DNA from: Oscillospiraceae bacterium
Lineage (GTDB): Bacteria; Bacillota; Clostridia; Oscillospirales; CAG-272
Assembly: GCA_015064205.1 (NCBI GenBank)
Contig: SVSR01000005.1
Span: 1-64,000, forward strand
Direction of reading: 5' to 3'
DNA length: 64,000 bases
How positions within the stretch are numbered: the first letter of the stretch is position 1; every line of letters begins with the position of its first letter. Under the pieces are notes generated by a model. The model ran no database searches, had not been told where the DNA came from, and saw nothing but the letters and a program-made list of their open reading frames with translations. The translations under genes and the position numbers were made by a program. Below are positions 16,421 to 23,913 of this stretch, piece by piece.

Positions 16421-17290
16421 ATGACATATTACGCAAATCTTGAAAAAATACTCGCTTTACTACCAAGCCGCGCAGCAAATATAATAAGATCCGAAATAGA
16501 CAAAACGGACTTTCCGGTAAGCGAAATAAGACTTCGCGCAGACCGTCCTGCCTCTTTAACTGTTGACAATAAAAATATCATATTACCGCTTCGTTGTACA
16601 GACTCAGAGATCCGCGGCACGCTTCTCTCTCTTTGCGACGGCTCTCCGTATGCGTACAGTGAAACGATATCACGCGGATACATACCTCAAAAAAACGGCG
16701 TCAGATGTACTGTTTGCCCCACAAAAGGAGCCGGAGGTTCTGTTGACAGTATTTCATCTATATGTCTAAGGCTTCCGTGCGAATTTGATGTGCCTGATAA
16801 TCTTTATGAACTCTGTGTTGATAACCAAAGAATTATCCCCACTCTTTTCTATTCACCGCCCGGAGTTGGCAAAACTACCATTCTCCGCTTTCTTATAAAG
16901 AGACTTTCGTGTTCCCAAAATGCATTCCGTGCATCCGTTATTGATTCGCGCCGCGAATTATATACTCGCACATCTTCCGCTGACACGCTGACAGATTACC
17001 TCTTCGGGTATGAAAAGGGCGAAGGAATAGAGCTTGCAGTACGTTCGCTATCCCCACAGGTTATCTTCTGCGACGAGATCGGATTAAAGGAAGATGCCGA
17101 GTCGATCCTCGCGGCAGAAAACACAGGTGTACCGCTTATTGCAAGCGCGCATGCAGACTCTCTTGAGGCGCTCTTCAAAAGGCCTCAGATCGCAAAGCTT
17201 CGTGACTTCGGAGTGTTTGAAAGATACATCGGCATCAAGAGAGAGAAATACAAATACGAGTTTGATATTTACGATATAACCAAAAAGTAA
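16421..17290 (+). CDS. spoIIIAA: SpoIIIAA, ATPase of the SpoIIIA-SpoIIQ channel
   Basis: A 289-residue ATPase of the secretion-ATPase (VirB11/GspE-like) superfamily. It powers the mother-cell side of the feeding-tube channel joining mother cell and forespore at engulfment. Walker A SPPGVGKTTILRF is near residue 147, Walker B VIFCDEIG near 214, and HADS near 245. It is the first gene of an eight-gene spoIIIA operon, expected to be under sigma-E in the mother cell. I cannot point to a confident sigma-E promoter. AGGAAAGGATC precedes the start at somewhat long spacing. Confidence 0.95.
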   Translation: MTYYANLEKILALLPSRAANIIRSEIDKTDFPVSEIRLRADRPASLTVDNKNIILPLRCTDSEIRGTLLSLCDGSPYAYSETISRGYIPQKNGVRCTVCPTKGAGGSVDSISSICLRLPCEFDVPDNLYELCVDNQRIIPTLFYSPPGVGKTTILRFLIKRLSCSQNAFRASVIDSRRELYTRTSSADTLTDYLFGYEKGEGIELAVRSLSPQVIFCDEIGLKEDAESILAAENTGVPLIASAHADSLEALFKRPQIAKLRDFGVFERYIGIKREKYKYEFDIYDITKK

Positions 17291-17310
17291 AAACCATGGA
17301 GTAAAAACAG

Positions 17311-17793
17311 ATGCACAAGCTTTTAGGAATTCTGCTTATAGTTCTTTCGGGAAGTACACTTGGTTCACAGTGCGCCGCTATTCTGAAGCGGCGCGTACGC
17401 GCTCTCGAGGCAATTATAAAAATGCTTGATTCCCTTGAACTTAAGATAAACACGTTTTCAACTCCCCTTGACGAGTTTTTCGATTGTTATAAAGACGAGT
17501 TGTTGGAGTCGTGCGGATTTTTGCAGGAAGTACGCGAAAACGGCTTCTCATGTGCACTGAAATCAAATGCTGATGAGATGTATCTGACAGAAGATGACGT
17601 TCGCCTTTTATCAGAGTTTGCTGATGACTCCCTTCATTTTTCTGCCGCAGAACAAGCACGTCGGTGTCATTATTATAAATGCGAGTGTCAAAAGCTTGCA
17701 GATCAGGCTAAAGAGTCTCTTCCGCTATATACCAGGCTTCTCGGTTCTCTCGGAATCATGAGCGGAATACTCGCATCAGTTTTGATCATATGA
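17311..17793 (+). CDS. spoIIIAB: SpoIIIAB, SpoIIIA complex component
   Basis: A 160-residue membrane protein with hydrophobic segments at each end (ILLIVLSGSTLGSQCAAILK at the N-terminus and LGIMSGILASVLII at the C-terminus) around a helical soluble domain. This topology, like GspF-type assembly proteins, matches SpoIIIAB. It follows spoIIIAA by 20 bases. The basic RRRVRALEAIIKMLDSLE region is a family feature. Recognition rests on sequence pattern plus exact operon position. Confidence 0.92.
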   Translation: MHKLLGILLIVLSGSTLGSQCAAILKRRVRALEAIIKMLDSLELKINTFSTPLDEFFDCYKDELLESCGFLQEVRENGFSCALKSNADEMYLTEDDVRLLSEFADDSLHFSAAEQARRCHYYKCECQKLADQAKESLPLYTRLLGSLGIMSGILASVLII

Positions 17794-17823
17794 TAAAGTA
17801 TGTTTATAAAAACGGAGAGAAAT

Positions 17824-18021
17824 ATGGATGTAGCTTTCATTTTAAAAATTGCAGGAATTGGATTGGTTGTCAGTGTTGCTTGTCAAATTCTTTCAAAATC
17901 GGGGCGGGATGAGCAGGCGACCTTTGTTTCAATAGCCGGTATCATTGTCGTGCTTGTTATGCTTGTTAGCGAGCTTAAAGAACTTTTTTCACTCATCAGA
18001 TCTGTTTTTGGACTTTCATGA
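17824..18021 (+). CDS. spoIIIAC: SpoIIIAC
   Basis: A 65-residue protein with two transmembrane helices (about 4-20 and 32-50) and the family segment ILSKSGRDEQATFVSIAG between them. The start at 17824 was taken because CGGAGAGAAAT precedes it; the in-frame codon at 17800 has no ribosome site. Its stop overlaps the spoIIID-position gene spoIIIAD by ATGA. AC and AD are paralogous membrane pieces of the channel. Confidence 0.93.
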   Translation: MDVAFILKIAGIGLVVSVACQILSKSGRDEQATFVSIAGIIVVLVMLVSELKELFSLIRSVFGLS

Positions 18022-18401
18022 ATATTATAAGATATTGCGGTCTTGCACTTTTGTCTCTTTCGGTTATAATGATACTTTCCGAACTCAGGCCAAAGCTTGC
18101 AAAGCTTGTTGCAACAGCAATTGGGGTATGTATGATAACAGCGGCAGGTACAAGCATATACCCCGCATTTAAGTTAATCAGCGAATATATATCAGGCACA
18201 CCGCTTTCCGCGTATGCTTCAACTCTGCTCAAAGCGCTCGGAGTAGCGTTAGCCGTTGAGATCACCGCAGATATATGCAGAGATGCGGGAGAAGGCTCTT
18301 TAGCATCGCGTATAGAAATAGTTGGAAAAGTAGAACTTTTGATTCTGGCATTACCTTTGATTAGCGAACTCATAAAAATAGCAAGAGGTATGTTTTCATG
18401 A
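18018..18401 (+). CDS. spoIIIAD: SpoIIIAD
   Basis: A 127-residue membrane protein with about four hydrophobic segments. It is translationally coupled to spoIIIAC (ATGA overlap) and to spoIIIAE (ATGA overlap). The C-terminal half carries LGVALAVEITADICRDAGE and IVGKVELLILALPLISEL, typical of SpoIIIAD. It is a membrane component of the SpoIIIA channel. Confidence 0.93.
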   Translation: MNIIRYCGLALLSLSVIMILSELRPKLAKLVATAIGVCMITAAGTSIYPAFKLISEYISGTPLSAYASTLLKALGVALAVEITADICRDAGEGSLASRIEIVGKVELLILALPLISELIKIARGMFS

Positions 18402-19519
18402 AAAGACGTATGATCACAGTATTACTCATATCTATGATTCTTTTCATTAACATGCCTGAACATATTATGGCGCTTGAACAAACCGATCTTTCCGAAATTG
18501 AAGATCACATACCGGACGATATAAGGGACAAGCTTCCCGAAAACGTATTTAATAATACACCCGGAGATAAATCAAGTTCCTTCTCATTTTCTTATTTTGC
18601 AAAGCTCATTGCGGACACCTTTAAGGCGGCGCTTGGCGACTCATCTAAAGCTCTCATATCTCTCATCGGAATGGTGCTCTTATCTTCTCTTTTTTACTCG
18701 CTTTCAGGCTGTGCAGGTAATAGCGGAGAACTATCACGAGGTTTTTCTTCTATAAGCGGACTTTGCGTATGTGTTTATATATTTACAAGCGTAGCGTCCC
18801 TCTTTGATATTGTATATACATATCTTAACTCGCTTGCCTCATTTGCAAACGCGTTAACGCCGTTTATAACTATCGCATATGCGGCAGGCGGAAATATAAA
18901 TGCCGCAAGCGTCAGCTCAACCGGATTGCTTTTATGTATTACCGTTATCGAAAACATGAACGCGTATCTTCTTTTTCCCGTGCTTCGTTTATCAGCCGTG
19001 ATGACTATTGCAAGCTCTGCCGCCCCAAGTCTTAAGACAGGAGTACTAGGGCGATTTTTACGTGGTTTTCTCATGCTTCTTATCGGTCTTACCGTTGCGG
19101 CTATATCGGCAATTATGAGCTTTCAGCAGACGCTTGCCGCCTCTGCCGACTCGCTTACGGCAAGAGCTGTCAGATTTGCCGCGTCAAGCTTTATTCCGAT
19201 CGTAGGCTCGGCTGTCAGTGATGCAATACGGACTGTTTCGGGGAGCATATCATATATACGAACAAGCGTTGGCGGTATCGGTATAATCGTAATCGTGATA
19301 ATGACTCTTCCTTTGTTTGCAACTCTCATGCTGTCACGCATAAATCTTGCGCTGTGCGCTTCTCTTTCAGACATGCTCGGGTGTGAGCGGGAGTGTAAAA
19401 CGCTTAAAGAGGCAGGCGGACTTGTAAATTTTCTCATTGCGCTCGTATCTCTTACAGCCGTCATGTTTATATACGCTCTGACTCTTCTTGTCAGATGCAC
19501 GGTTTCTTACGGAGCTTAA
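18398..19519 (+). CDS. spoIIIAE: SpoIIIAE
   Basis: A 373-residue polytopic membrane protein with an N-terminal signal-like segment (MITVLLISMILFINMPEHIM), a short extracellular helical region and seven or more membrane helices. The conserved LTPFITIAYAAGGN-like motif and AASSFIPIVGSAVSDAI are characteristic of SpoIIIAE, the large membrane subunit of the SpoIIIA complex. It is coupled to spoIIIAD by ATGA overlap, and spoIIIAF starts 2 bases after its stop. Confidence 0.94.
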   Translation: MKRRMITVLLISMILFINMPEHIMALEQTDLSEIEDHIPDDIRDKLPENVFNNTPGDKSSSFSFSYFAKLIADTFKAALGDSSKALISLIGMVLLSSLFYSLSGCAGNSGELSRGFSSISGLCVCVYIFTSVASLFDIVYTYLNSLASFANALTPFITIAYAAGGNINAASVSSTGLLLCITVIENMNAYLLFPVLRLSAVMTIASSAAPSLKTGVLGRFLRGFLMLLIGLTVAAISAIMSFQQTLAASADSLTARAVRFAASSFIPIVGSAVSDAIRTVSGSISYIRTSVGGIGIIVIVIMTLPLFATLMLSRINLALCASLSDMLGCERECKTLKEAGGLVNFLIALVSLTAVMFIYALTLLVRCTVSYGA

Positions 19520-19520
19520 C

Positions 19521-20078
19521 ATGAATAATTACGTTTTTTCATCAATAATAGGTGCGGCAGTTATCGAATTTGTCAGCGACTTTCTGCCGATATCTCAAAA
19601 AAGTCCGCTTCGCAAATATATTAGATATATTATATCGCTTATAATTGCGCTTACGATAGTTTCGCCGATTGCTTCGCTTATCTCAGAGCCTGACGTAAAT
19701 GTATTTTCAAAGCTATCGGGATTTGAATATGACTCACAAGTACTATTGTCAGAAGAACCGTATCTGCTGGTTGCCGAGAGTGCTGTGTATGCCATAGACA
19801 AGTCGGGAAATAAAAAAAGTGACACCCCCGTGCTTTGCGACATGTATATTGCAGAGTGTGCAAGAGGCATAGCATACAAGGCTAAGGATATACTTAAAGA
19901 AAAATTCTCGCTTGATAAAAATAAAATAAACATTGAGATTGCTATTAACGTTACAGATATAGAAAATATTGAACTTATGTGTGTAAACATTAAGATTCAA
20001 GGTGCGAGCAAATATATTATAAGCGATGTTTGCGATTATCTTTCCGATATACTTGACTGTAACGTATCCGTTATATAA
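19521..20078 (+). CDS. spoIIIAF: SpoIIIAF
   Basis: A 185-residue protein with two N-terminal membrane helices separated by a short basic turn (SPLRKYIRYIISLIIALT), followed by a soluble domain with a predicted ring-building fold (IEIAINVTDIENIELMCVNI). This fits SpoIIIAF. The start at 19521 lies directly after the spoIIIAE stop, and the end of spoIIIAE supplies GGAG as the ribosome site. The frame extending back to 19488 would overlap spoIIIAE and is not preferred. Confidence 0.92.
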   Translation: MNNYVFSSIIGAAVIEFVSDFLPISQKSPLRKYIRYIISLIIALTIVSPIASLISEPDVNVFSKLSGFEYDSQVLLSEEPYLLVAESAVYAIDKSGNKKSDTPVLCDMYIAECARGIAYKAKDILKEKFSLDKNKINIEIAINVTDIENIELMCVNIKIQGASKYIISDVCDYLSDILDCNVSVI

Positions 20079-20093
20079 AGGAGGGTATGTACT

Positions 20094-20444
20094 GTGTTGT
20101 CTTCAATACAGGTATGGATGAACCGTCTATCCAAAACCAAAAATATATGGCTTATAATCAGCATACTCGTGTTTGGCATACTTCTCTGCCTTTACGACGG
20201 TATGCCAACTAATAATAATCACGATAGCGAATACGAAAAAGAAATAGCAGAATTATGTAAGCGCGTTACGGGAAACAAACCGTACGTAAGCATAAACGGT
20301 AATACTATAGAGCCTATACAGGGAGTTGTTATAATATTTGATTTTAATACGTCATCAAACGTATGCCTCAAAATAACAGAAATGCTATCCGCACTATATT
20401 CTGTTCCGAGCTCGAGAATTTATATAACAGGACAGATAAAATAA
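20094..20444 (+). CDS. spoIIIAG: SpoIIIAG, short form
   Basis: SpoIIIAG forms a large ring in the intermembrane space between mother cell and forespore. Here it is only 116 residues, against about 200-230 in Bacillus. A membrane helix (about 17-36) is followed by one ring-building motif domain (YEKEIAELCKRVTG, VVIIFDFNTSSNVCLK, LYSVPSSRIYITG). The start is GTG at 20094, 9 bases after AAAGGAGGG. It sits in the correct operon place between AF and AH. The identity is safe by synteny, but the truncation relative to the family is notable. Confidence 0.85.
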   Translation: MLSSIQVWMNRLSKTKNIWLIISILVFGILLCLYDGMPTNNNHDSEYEKEIAELCKRVTGNKPYVSINGNTIEPIQGVVIIFDFNTSSNVCLKITEMLSALYSVPSSRIYITGQIK

Positions 20445-20525
20445 AGTCATATACGAAGAAAGAAGCGAATATAATCTAAGTAAGAAACAAAAAGCCGCAG
20501 TATGCGGCAGAAAGTGAGATCGTTT

Positions 20526-21164
20526 ATGAAAAATCAAAATTATGAAAAGTACGATGAAAAGCTTGATAGTCAGACAAATGAAAGCGCAGCTCTGCCCGTT
20601 GAAAGCAAAAAGGTATCACAGCGCATAAAAAGCGCTGCCTGTAAAGTTAAAAGCGCTGCAGTTACGGTTGGAACGCGCACAATTGTTGTTGTTTGCTCAG
20701 TGCTTCTTATAGGCCTTGCGGTAATACTTAATTACGTGCTTGCAGATTCTGAGAATATAGTTGAAAACTTTGAAAGTGTTAACTACTCTGAGGATGATTC
20801 AGATATGTATGTTGAGGATACATACTTTGCTTCTTCCATTCTCAGCCGTGAGCAGGCACGCGATGAAGCCATTGAGGTTCTCAAAACAGTAGTTAACAAT
20901 GAAGCCGCACTCGACAGTGCCAAGGAAGCTGCTCTTTCGGATATCGCACGTATAGCTGATGATATCGAAGCTGAAGCTAATATTGAAACTCTTATCAAGA
21001 GCAAGGGATTTGAGGAATGTATTGCCGTTGTGACCGGAACGAGCGCCAACATTGTTGTAAAGTCTGACGGACTTTTACAAAACGAGCTTTCTCAGATAAA
21101 GGAGATTGTTTACGAGCAAGCCGGAATTGATCCCGTGAATATAAAAATAGTTGAGAAAAACTAA
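20526..21164 (+). CDS. spoIIIAH: SpoIIIAH
   Basis: A 212-residue single-pass protein. The helix at about 54-73 (TIVVVCSVLLIGLAVILNYV) is followed by an extracellular domain with a coiled-coil part (SREQARDEAIEVLKTVV) and the YscJ/FliF-like ring-building domain ending in IDPVNIKIVEKN. In sporulation it docks to SpoIIQ from the forespore. The start at 20526 follows AGAAAGTGAG; a frame from 20502 has no ribosome site. It ends the operon and is followed by a strong terminator. Confidence 0.94.
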   Translation: MKNQNYEKYDEKLDSQTNESAALPVESKKVSQRIKSAACKVKSAAVTVGTRTIVVVCSVLLIGLAVILNYVLADSENIVENFESVNYSEDDSDMYVEDTYFASSILSREQARDEAIEVLKTVVNNEAALDSAKEAALSDIARIADDIEAEANIETLIKSKGFEECIAVVTGTSANIVVKSDGLLQNELSQIKEIVYEQAGIDPVNIKIVEKN

Positions 21165-21196
21165 AAAAATGCTCCCTCTTTCGAGGGAGCATTTTT
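21165..21196. terminator. Bidirectional terminator after spoIIIAH and the lysine transporter
   Basis: A perfect 14-bp stem AAAAATGCTCCCTC / GAGGGAGCATTTTT with a TTTC loop serves both converging transcripts. Confidence 0.9.
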
Positions 21197-21203
21197 ACTT
21201 TTA

Positions 21204-22853
21204 TCAGATGTTATCTTTTCCGTATTTTTTTGCCATTATCTGCTTCATAACAAAGAGGAATGCTACTGTAAGTATAATTCCAAGAGGAAGCACGATATAT
21301 ACGTTCTGTACAAATCCGGAGATTATAAACATTACAAACGAGATCCCCGCAACGCTTAATGCATACGGAATCTGTGTTGATACGTGATTGATGTGGTTGC
21401 ACTGACCGCCTGCCGAGGACATAATCGTCGTATCGGAAATAGGTGAGCAGTGGTCGCCGCATACAGCGCCTGCAAGGCAAGCAGAGATACCTATTGTACC
21501 AAGCTCGCTGCCTATGGGGAAGATAGCAACTACTATCGGGATAAGGATACCGAATGTTCCCCATGAAGTACCTGTTGCAAATGCAAGTCCGCAAGCAACG
21601 AGGAAGATTATTGCAGGAAGGAAATTAGCAAATCCTGCAGCTGTGTTTTCCATAACGCCTTCAACAAATGCTGTTGCGCCAAGCTCGCCTGTCATATTCT
21701 TAAGTGCTGTTGCGAATGTAAGAATAAGAATTGCAGGAACCATTGCTATAAATCCCTGAGGTATGCAAGACATTGCTTCTTTGAATGTGAGAACTCTTCT
21801 TGCAAGAACGTAGATTATAATAGCAACGAGTGCAATAAGTCCGCCCCACGGGAGACCGATGGTAGCATCTGTATTACCAAATGATCCGATAAAGTCGCCT
21901 GCATAGTCTGTTCCGCCCCAAGCGTCTGTGCCAAAGAAACCGCCAACGTAGATAAGGCCGACAACGCAGATCACAACAAGAAGAACTATCGGAATAACAA
22001 GGTCGTAAATTCTTCCCTTTGCGCTGGGTGTTACCTCTGCGGATTCATTCTTTTCACCGCATGTATAAAGGTCGCCGGCACGAGCGTTAACTTCATGAAG
22101 TCTCATTGAGCCGTAGTCGAACTTCATTATTGAAAGTGCGATTACGTAAACGATCGTAAGAAGCGAATAGAAGTTATAAGGAATTGCCTGAATAAAGAGG
22201 TCAAGTCCGTTAACTCCCGCGTCTTCTGCATACTTTGAAACTGCCGCCGCCCATGATGAGATAGGAGCTATCATACAAATAGGCGCTGCAGTAGCGTCAA
22301 TAATATACGAGAGCTTTGCACGGGAAATTTTATGTACGTCTGTTACAGGTCTCATAACCGAGCCGACTGTAAGGCAGTTGAAGTAGTCGTCAACAAAGAT
22401 AAGAACACCGAGAGCAAACGTTGCAAGAAGTGCGCCTGTTTTGGACTTAATATTCTTTTCTGCCCATTTACCGAATGCGTACGAACCGCCAGCCTTATTC
22501 ATAATAGCAACTATTATGCCAAGCACAACGAGGAACACAAAGATTCCGGCAGTACCTTCAACCGCAGATACAATACCTGCCTTGAGGGCGGTGTCTATCA
22601 TACCGATAGGGCTGAAATCAGATGCCATAAGGCCGCCGACTAAGATGCCGATAAAGAGAGATGAATAAACTTCCTTAGTTATAAGTGCGAGGGCAATAGC
22701 GATTACAGGGGGAAGCAGCGATACGATAGTACCGTAAAGCTTCGGGCCTGCAGCTTCGGCAACTTCAGCATCTGCAGATACGCAAAGCGCAAAGGCAGAA
22801 ATAAGAAGCGCCACGATCATCACGATTGATAAGAGCTTTCTTGATTTTGTCAT
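21204..22853 (-). CDS. NhaC-family transporter, likely lysine transporter (riboswitch-controlled)
   Basis: A 549-residue polytopic membrane protein of the NhaC Na+/H+ antiporter superfamily. It has about 11-12 hydrophobic segments after a signal-like N-terminus (LLSIVMIVALLISAFALCVS). Conserved blocks include FVDDYFNCLTVGSVMRP and CGDHCSPISDTTIMSSAG, hallmarks of NhaC-like carriers. The 5' leader carries a lysine (L-box) riboswitch with a terminator, and published comparative work predicted an NhaC-type lysine transporter (called LysW there) under such riboswitches. Lysine uptake coupled to sodium or protons is therefore the best inference; pure Na+/H+ exchange is the alternative. ATGGAGGAATCCAC precedes the ATG. 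Confidence 0.88.
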   Translation of the reverse strand: MTKSRKLLSIVMIVALLISAFALCVSADAEVAEAAGPKLYGTIVSLLPPVIAIALALITKEVYSSLFIGILVGGLMASDFSPIGMIDTALKAGIVSAVEGTAGIFVFLVVLGIIVAIMNKAGGSYAFGKWAEKNIKSKTGALLATFALGVLIFVDDYFNCLTVGSVMRPVTDVHKISRAKLSYIIDATAAPICMIAPISSWAAAVSKYAEDAGVNGLDLFIQAIPYNFYSLLTIVYVIALSIMKFDYGSMRLHEVNARAGDLYTCGEKNESAEVTPSAKGRIYDLVIPIVLLVVICVVGLIYVGGFFGTDAWGGTDYAGDFIGSFGNTDATIGLPWGGLIALVAIIIYVLARRVLTFKEAMSCIPQGFIAMVPAILILTFATALKNMTGELGATAFVEGVMENTAAGFANFLPAIIFLVACGLAFATGTSWGTFGILIPIVVAIFPIGSELGTIGISACLAGAVCGDHCSPISDTTIMSSAGGQCNHINHVSTQIPYALSVAGISFVMFIISGFVQNVYIVLPLGIILTVAFLFVMKQIMAKKYGKDNI

Positions 22854-22877
22854 GTGGATTCCTCCATATAAATTTTA

Positions 22878-22912
22878 GAAAAAGGAAAGAGTACCATGAT
22901 CCACGGTACTCT
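22878..22912 (-). terminator. Riboswitch expression-platform terminator
   Basis: On the minus strand AGAGTACC pairs with GGTACTCT, 8 bp perfect, and is followed by TTCCTTTTT. It lies between the lysine aptamer and the transporter start, so lysine binding should favour early termination. Confidence 0.8.
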
Positions 22913-22929
22913 GACTTTTATCGTCTGAT

Positions 22930-23093
22930 ATTACCGTAGCTCTCCACAATAGTGACAGTCCATGACATATTATGCCATGGCCCAGCAAAAAGCACCGGAA
23001 AGTTACTTTTCACTTCGGCAAAAGCTCCTTTTGTCGGCGATGTTTCCGCACCGTAATACCGATTACTCTTAGCTTTCGCACCTCTACTCTTTT
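22930..23093 (-). ncRNA. Lysine riboswitch (L box)
   Basis: Read on the minus strand, the leader contains the conserved lysine-aptamer blocks in order: AGAGTAGAGGTGCGAA, AAGAGTA, GGAGC followed by GCCGAAGTGAAA, GCTGGGCC, ACTGTCA and TGGAGAGCTA. These match the five-helix junction core of known L-box RNAs such as that of Bacillus lysC. It lies between a consensus promoter and a terminator upstream of the NhaC-family gene. Confidence 0.93.
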
Positions 23094-23104
23094 TCTATAT
23101 TCCG

Positions 23105-23133
23105 ATTATACAACAAAATTTACCATTTGTCAA
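23105..23133 (-). promoter_or_regulatory. Promoter of the lysine riboswitch transcript
   Basis: Perfect consensus on the minus strand: TTGACA (23128-23133), 17 bp, TATAAT (23105-23110). Transcription starts close to 23098, at the 5' edge of the aptamer. Confidence 0.85.
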
Positions 23134-23320
23134 TATATTATTCAAACAGATGAACCCATAACAGCTTATCAGAGCTAAACCATATTTGTATAGAGGGGGG
23201 AACGCTTACTTTATTAAATCGCTTATCTGTGGGTAAGTCGTTAGCTGTGGAATTTTAAATGGTAACTCCGAGAACAAAATAAACATATACTAAGACTTTA
23301 GAAAAGTCAAGAGAGGGATA
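23134..23320. other. Noncoding stretch, no gene seen
   Basis: No open frame with a ribosome site is visible on either strand. Scattered purine-rich runs (GAGGGGGGAACG, GAGAGGGATA) resemble parts of the inverted-repeat element just to the right, so this may be decayed insertion sequence. I cannot assign it. Confidence 0.4.
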
Positions 23321-23452
23321 TATAAGGGGGAGAATCAGCGATTTGCCGCCGTTAAAACTTATAAAGTAAATGCTACGGGTATAGATGATTAAGTTGTAAA
23401 ACTTCACGCGTAATGAAAAAGACAGGGGAAGGCAAATTGCCTCCCCCTTATA
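23321..23452. repeat. MITE-like element with terminal inverted repeats
   Basis: The left end TATAAGGGGGAG (23321-23332) is perfectly inverted at the right end CTCCCCCTTATA (23441-23452). Inside these, GCGATTTGCC (23338-23347) is inverted with one mismatch by GGCAAATTGC (23431-23440). The arms are 22-27 bp and enclose an AT-rich core of about 80 bp without coding capacity. Both outer ends are TATA, compatible with a TA target. A stem GGGGAAGGCAA/TTGCCTCCCC at 23425-23446 also forms locally and could terminate the ribbon-helix-helix transcript. Confidence 0.55.
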
Positions 23453-23462
23453 CGCACCTTTG

Positions 23463-23490
23463 GTTACTTTCCGTGCGCACGGAAAGTAAC
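23463..23490. repeat. Perfect 28-bp palindrome
   Basis: GTTACTTTCCGTGC (23463-23476) is followed immediately by its exact reverse complement to 23490. It lies 30 bp downstream of the ribbon-helix-helix gene and 10 bp from the MITE-like element. There is no T tract on either side, so a simple terminator is unlikely; a repeat or protein-binding site is more likely. Confidence 0.75.
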
Positions 23491-23520
23491 ACCCCCGAAC
23501 CTACTAACAATTTATCAGAC

Positions 23521-23712
23521 TTAATTACCGTCTCTCTCAATTGCTTCATTTATAGCACGGTTTATAAATCCGTTTAAACTTTCTTTATTTTTTTCAGCAT
23601 GCTTTTGCAGTTCTTCTTTCTTCCCTTTCGGTAATGTTAAGTTTACACGGTCGTACTTTTCAGATATAAATTTATTTTTATATGCTGTATTGCTAAATTT
23701 TTGCTTTTTCAA
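23521..23712 (-). CDS. Ribbon-helix-helix (Arc-type) DNA-binding protein, antitoxin-like
   Basis: A 63-residue basic protein. The N-terminal tail KKQKFSNTAYKNKF is followed by an Arc/MetJ-type ribbon-helix-helix: beta strand DRVNLTLP, helix KGKKEELQKHAEKN, and helix SLNGFINRAINEAIERDG. This type is common as orphan antitoxin-like genes in Clostridia. It starts with TTG at 23712; CGGAGG lies 9 bases upstream and no internal Met exists. No toxin gene is adjacent. Two copies of a 12-bp palindrome lie upstream, one over its -35, suggesting autoregulation. Confidence 0.8.
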   Translation of the reverse strand: MKKQKFSNTAYKNKFISEKYDRVNLTLPKGKKEELQKHAEKNKESLNGFINRAINEAIERDGN

Positions 23713-23745
23713 TTTCTCGTACCTCCGTTTATGTATTTAATTTTA

Positions 23746-23810
23746 TATACAAAATACACAACTTTCTTGCGCAAGATTGTTCGTTTCAACGATCGGTATC
23801 TTGCGCAAGA
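23746..23810 (-). promoter_or_regulatory. Promoter of the RHH gene with twin palindromic operators
   Basis: The palindrome TCTTGCGCAAGA occurs twice, at 23765-23776 and 23799-23810, 34 bp apart. The first covers a minus-strand -35 TTGCGC (23769-23774) placed 17 bp from TGTATA (23746-23751). The pairing of a small DNA-binding protein with repeated palindromes at its promoter suggests self-repression. Confidence 0.55.
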
Positions 23811-23872
23811 TATGATATGCTATAATTGTGAGAAGAGAAAACACCTTTTCATGGTTGCGACACAATTTCACG

Positions 23873-23904
23873 CAAGAAGGCATCATTGCTGATGCCTTCT
23901 TGTA
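23873..23904. terminator. Stem-loop downstream of the aconitase-like gene
   Basis: A 13-bp stem CAAGAAGGCATCA / TGATGCCTTCTTG with a TTGC loop, 10 bp beyond the stop at 23914. No T tract follows on either strand, so it may stabilise the 3' end rather than terminate alone. Confidence 0.55.
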
Positions 23905-23913
23905 GTGAAAAAA

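Noticed and set aside
23821-23904. Short plus-strand transcript with a 13-residue frame (MVATQFHARRHHC) between the RHH promoter and the stem-loop
   Set aside because: TATAAT at 23821 has no acceptable -35, and the frame has no ribosome site.
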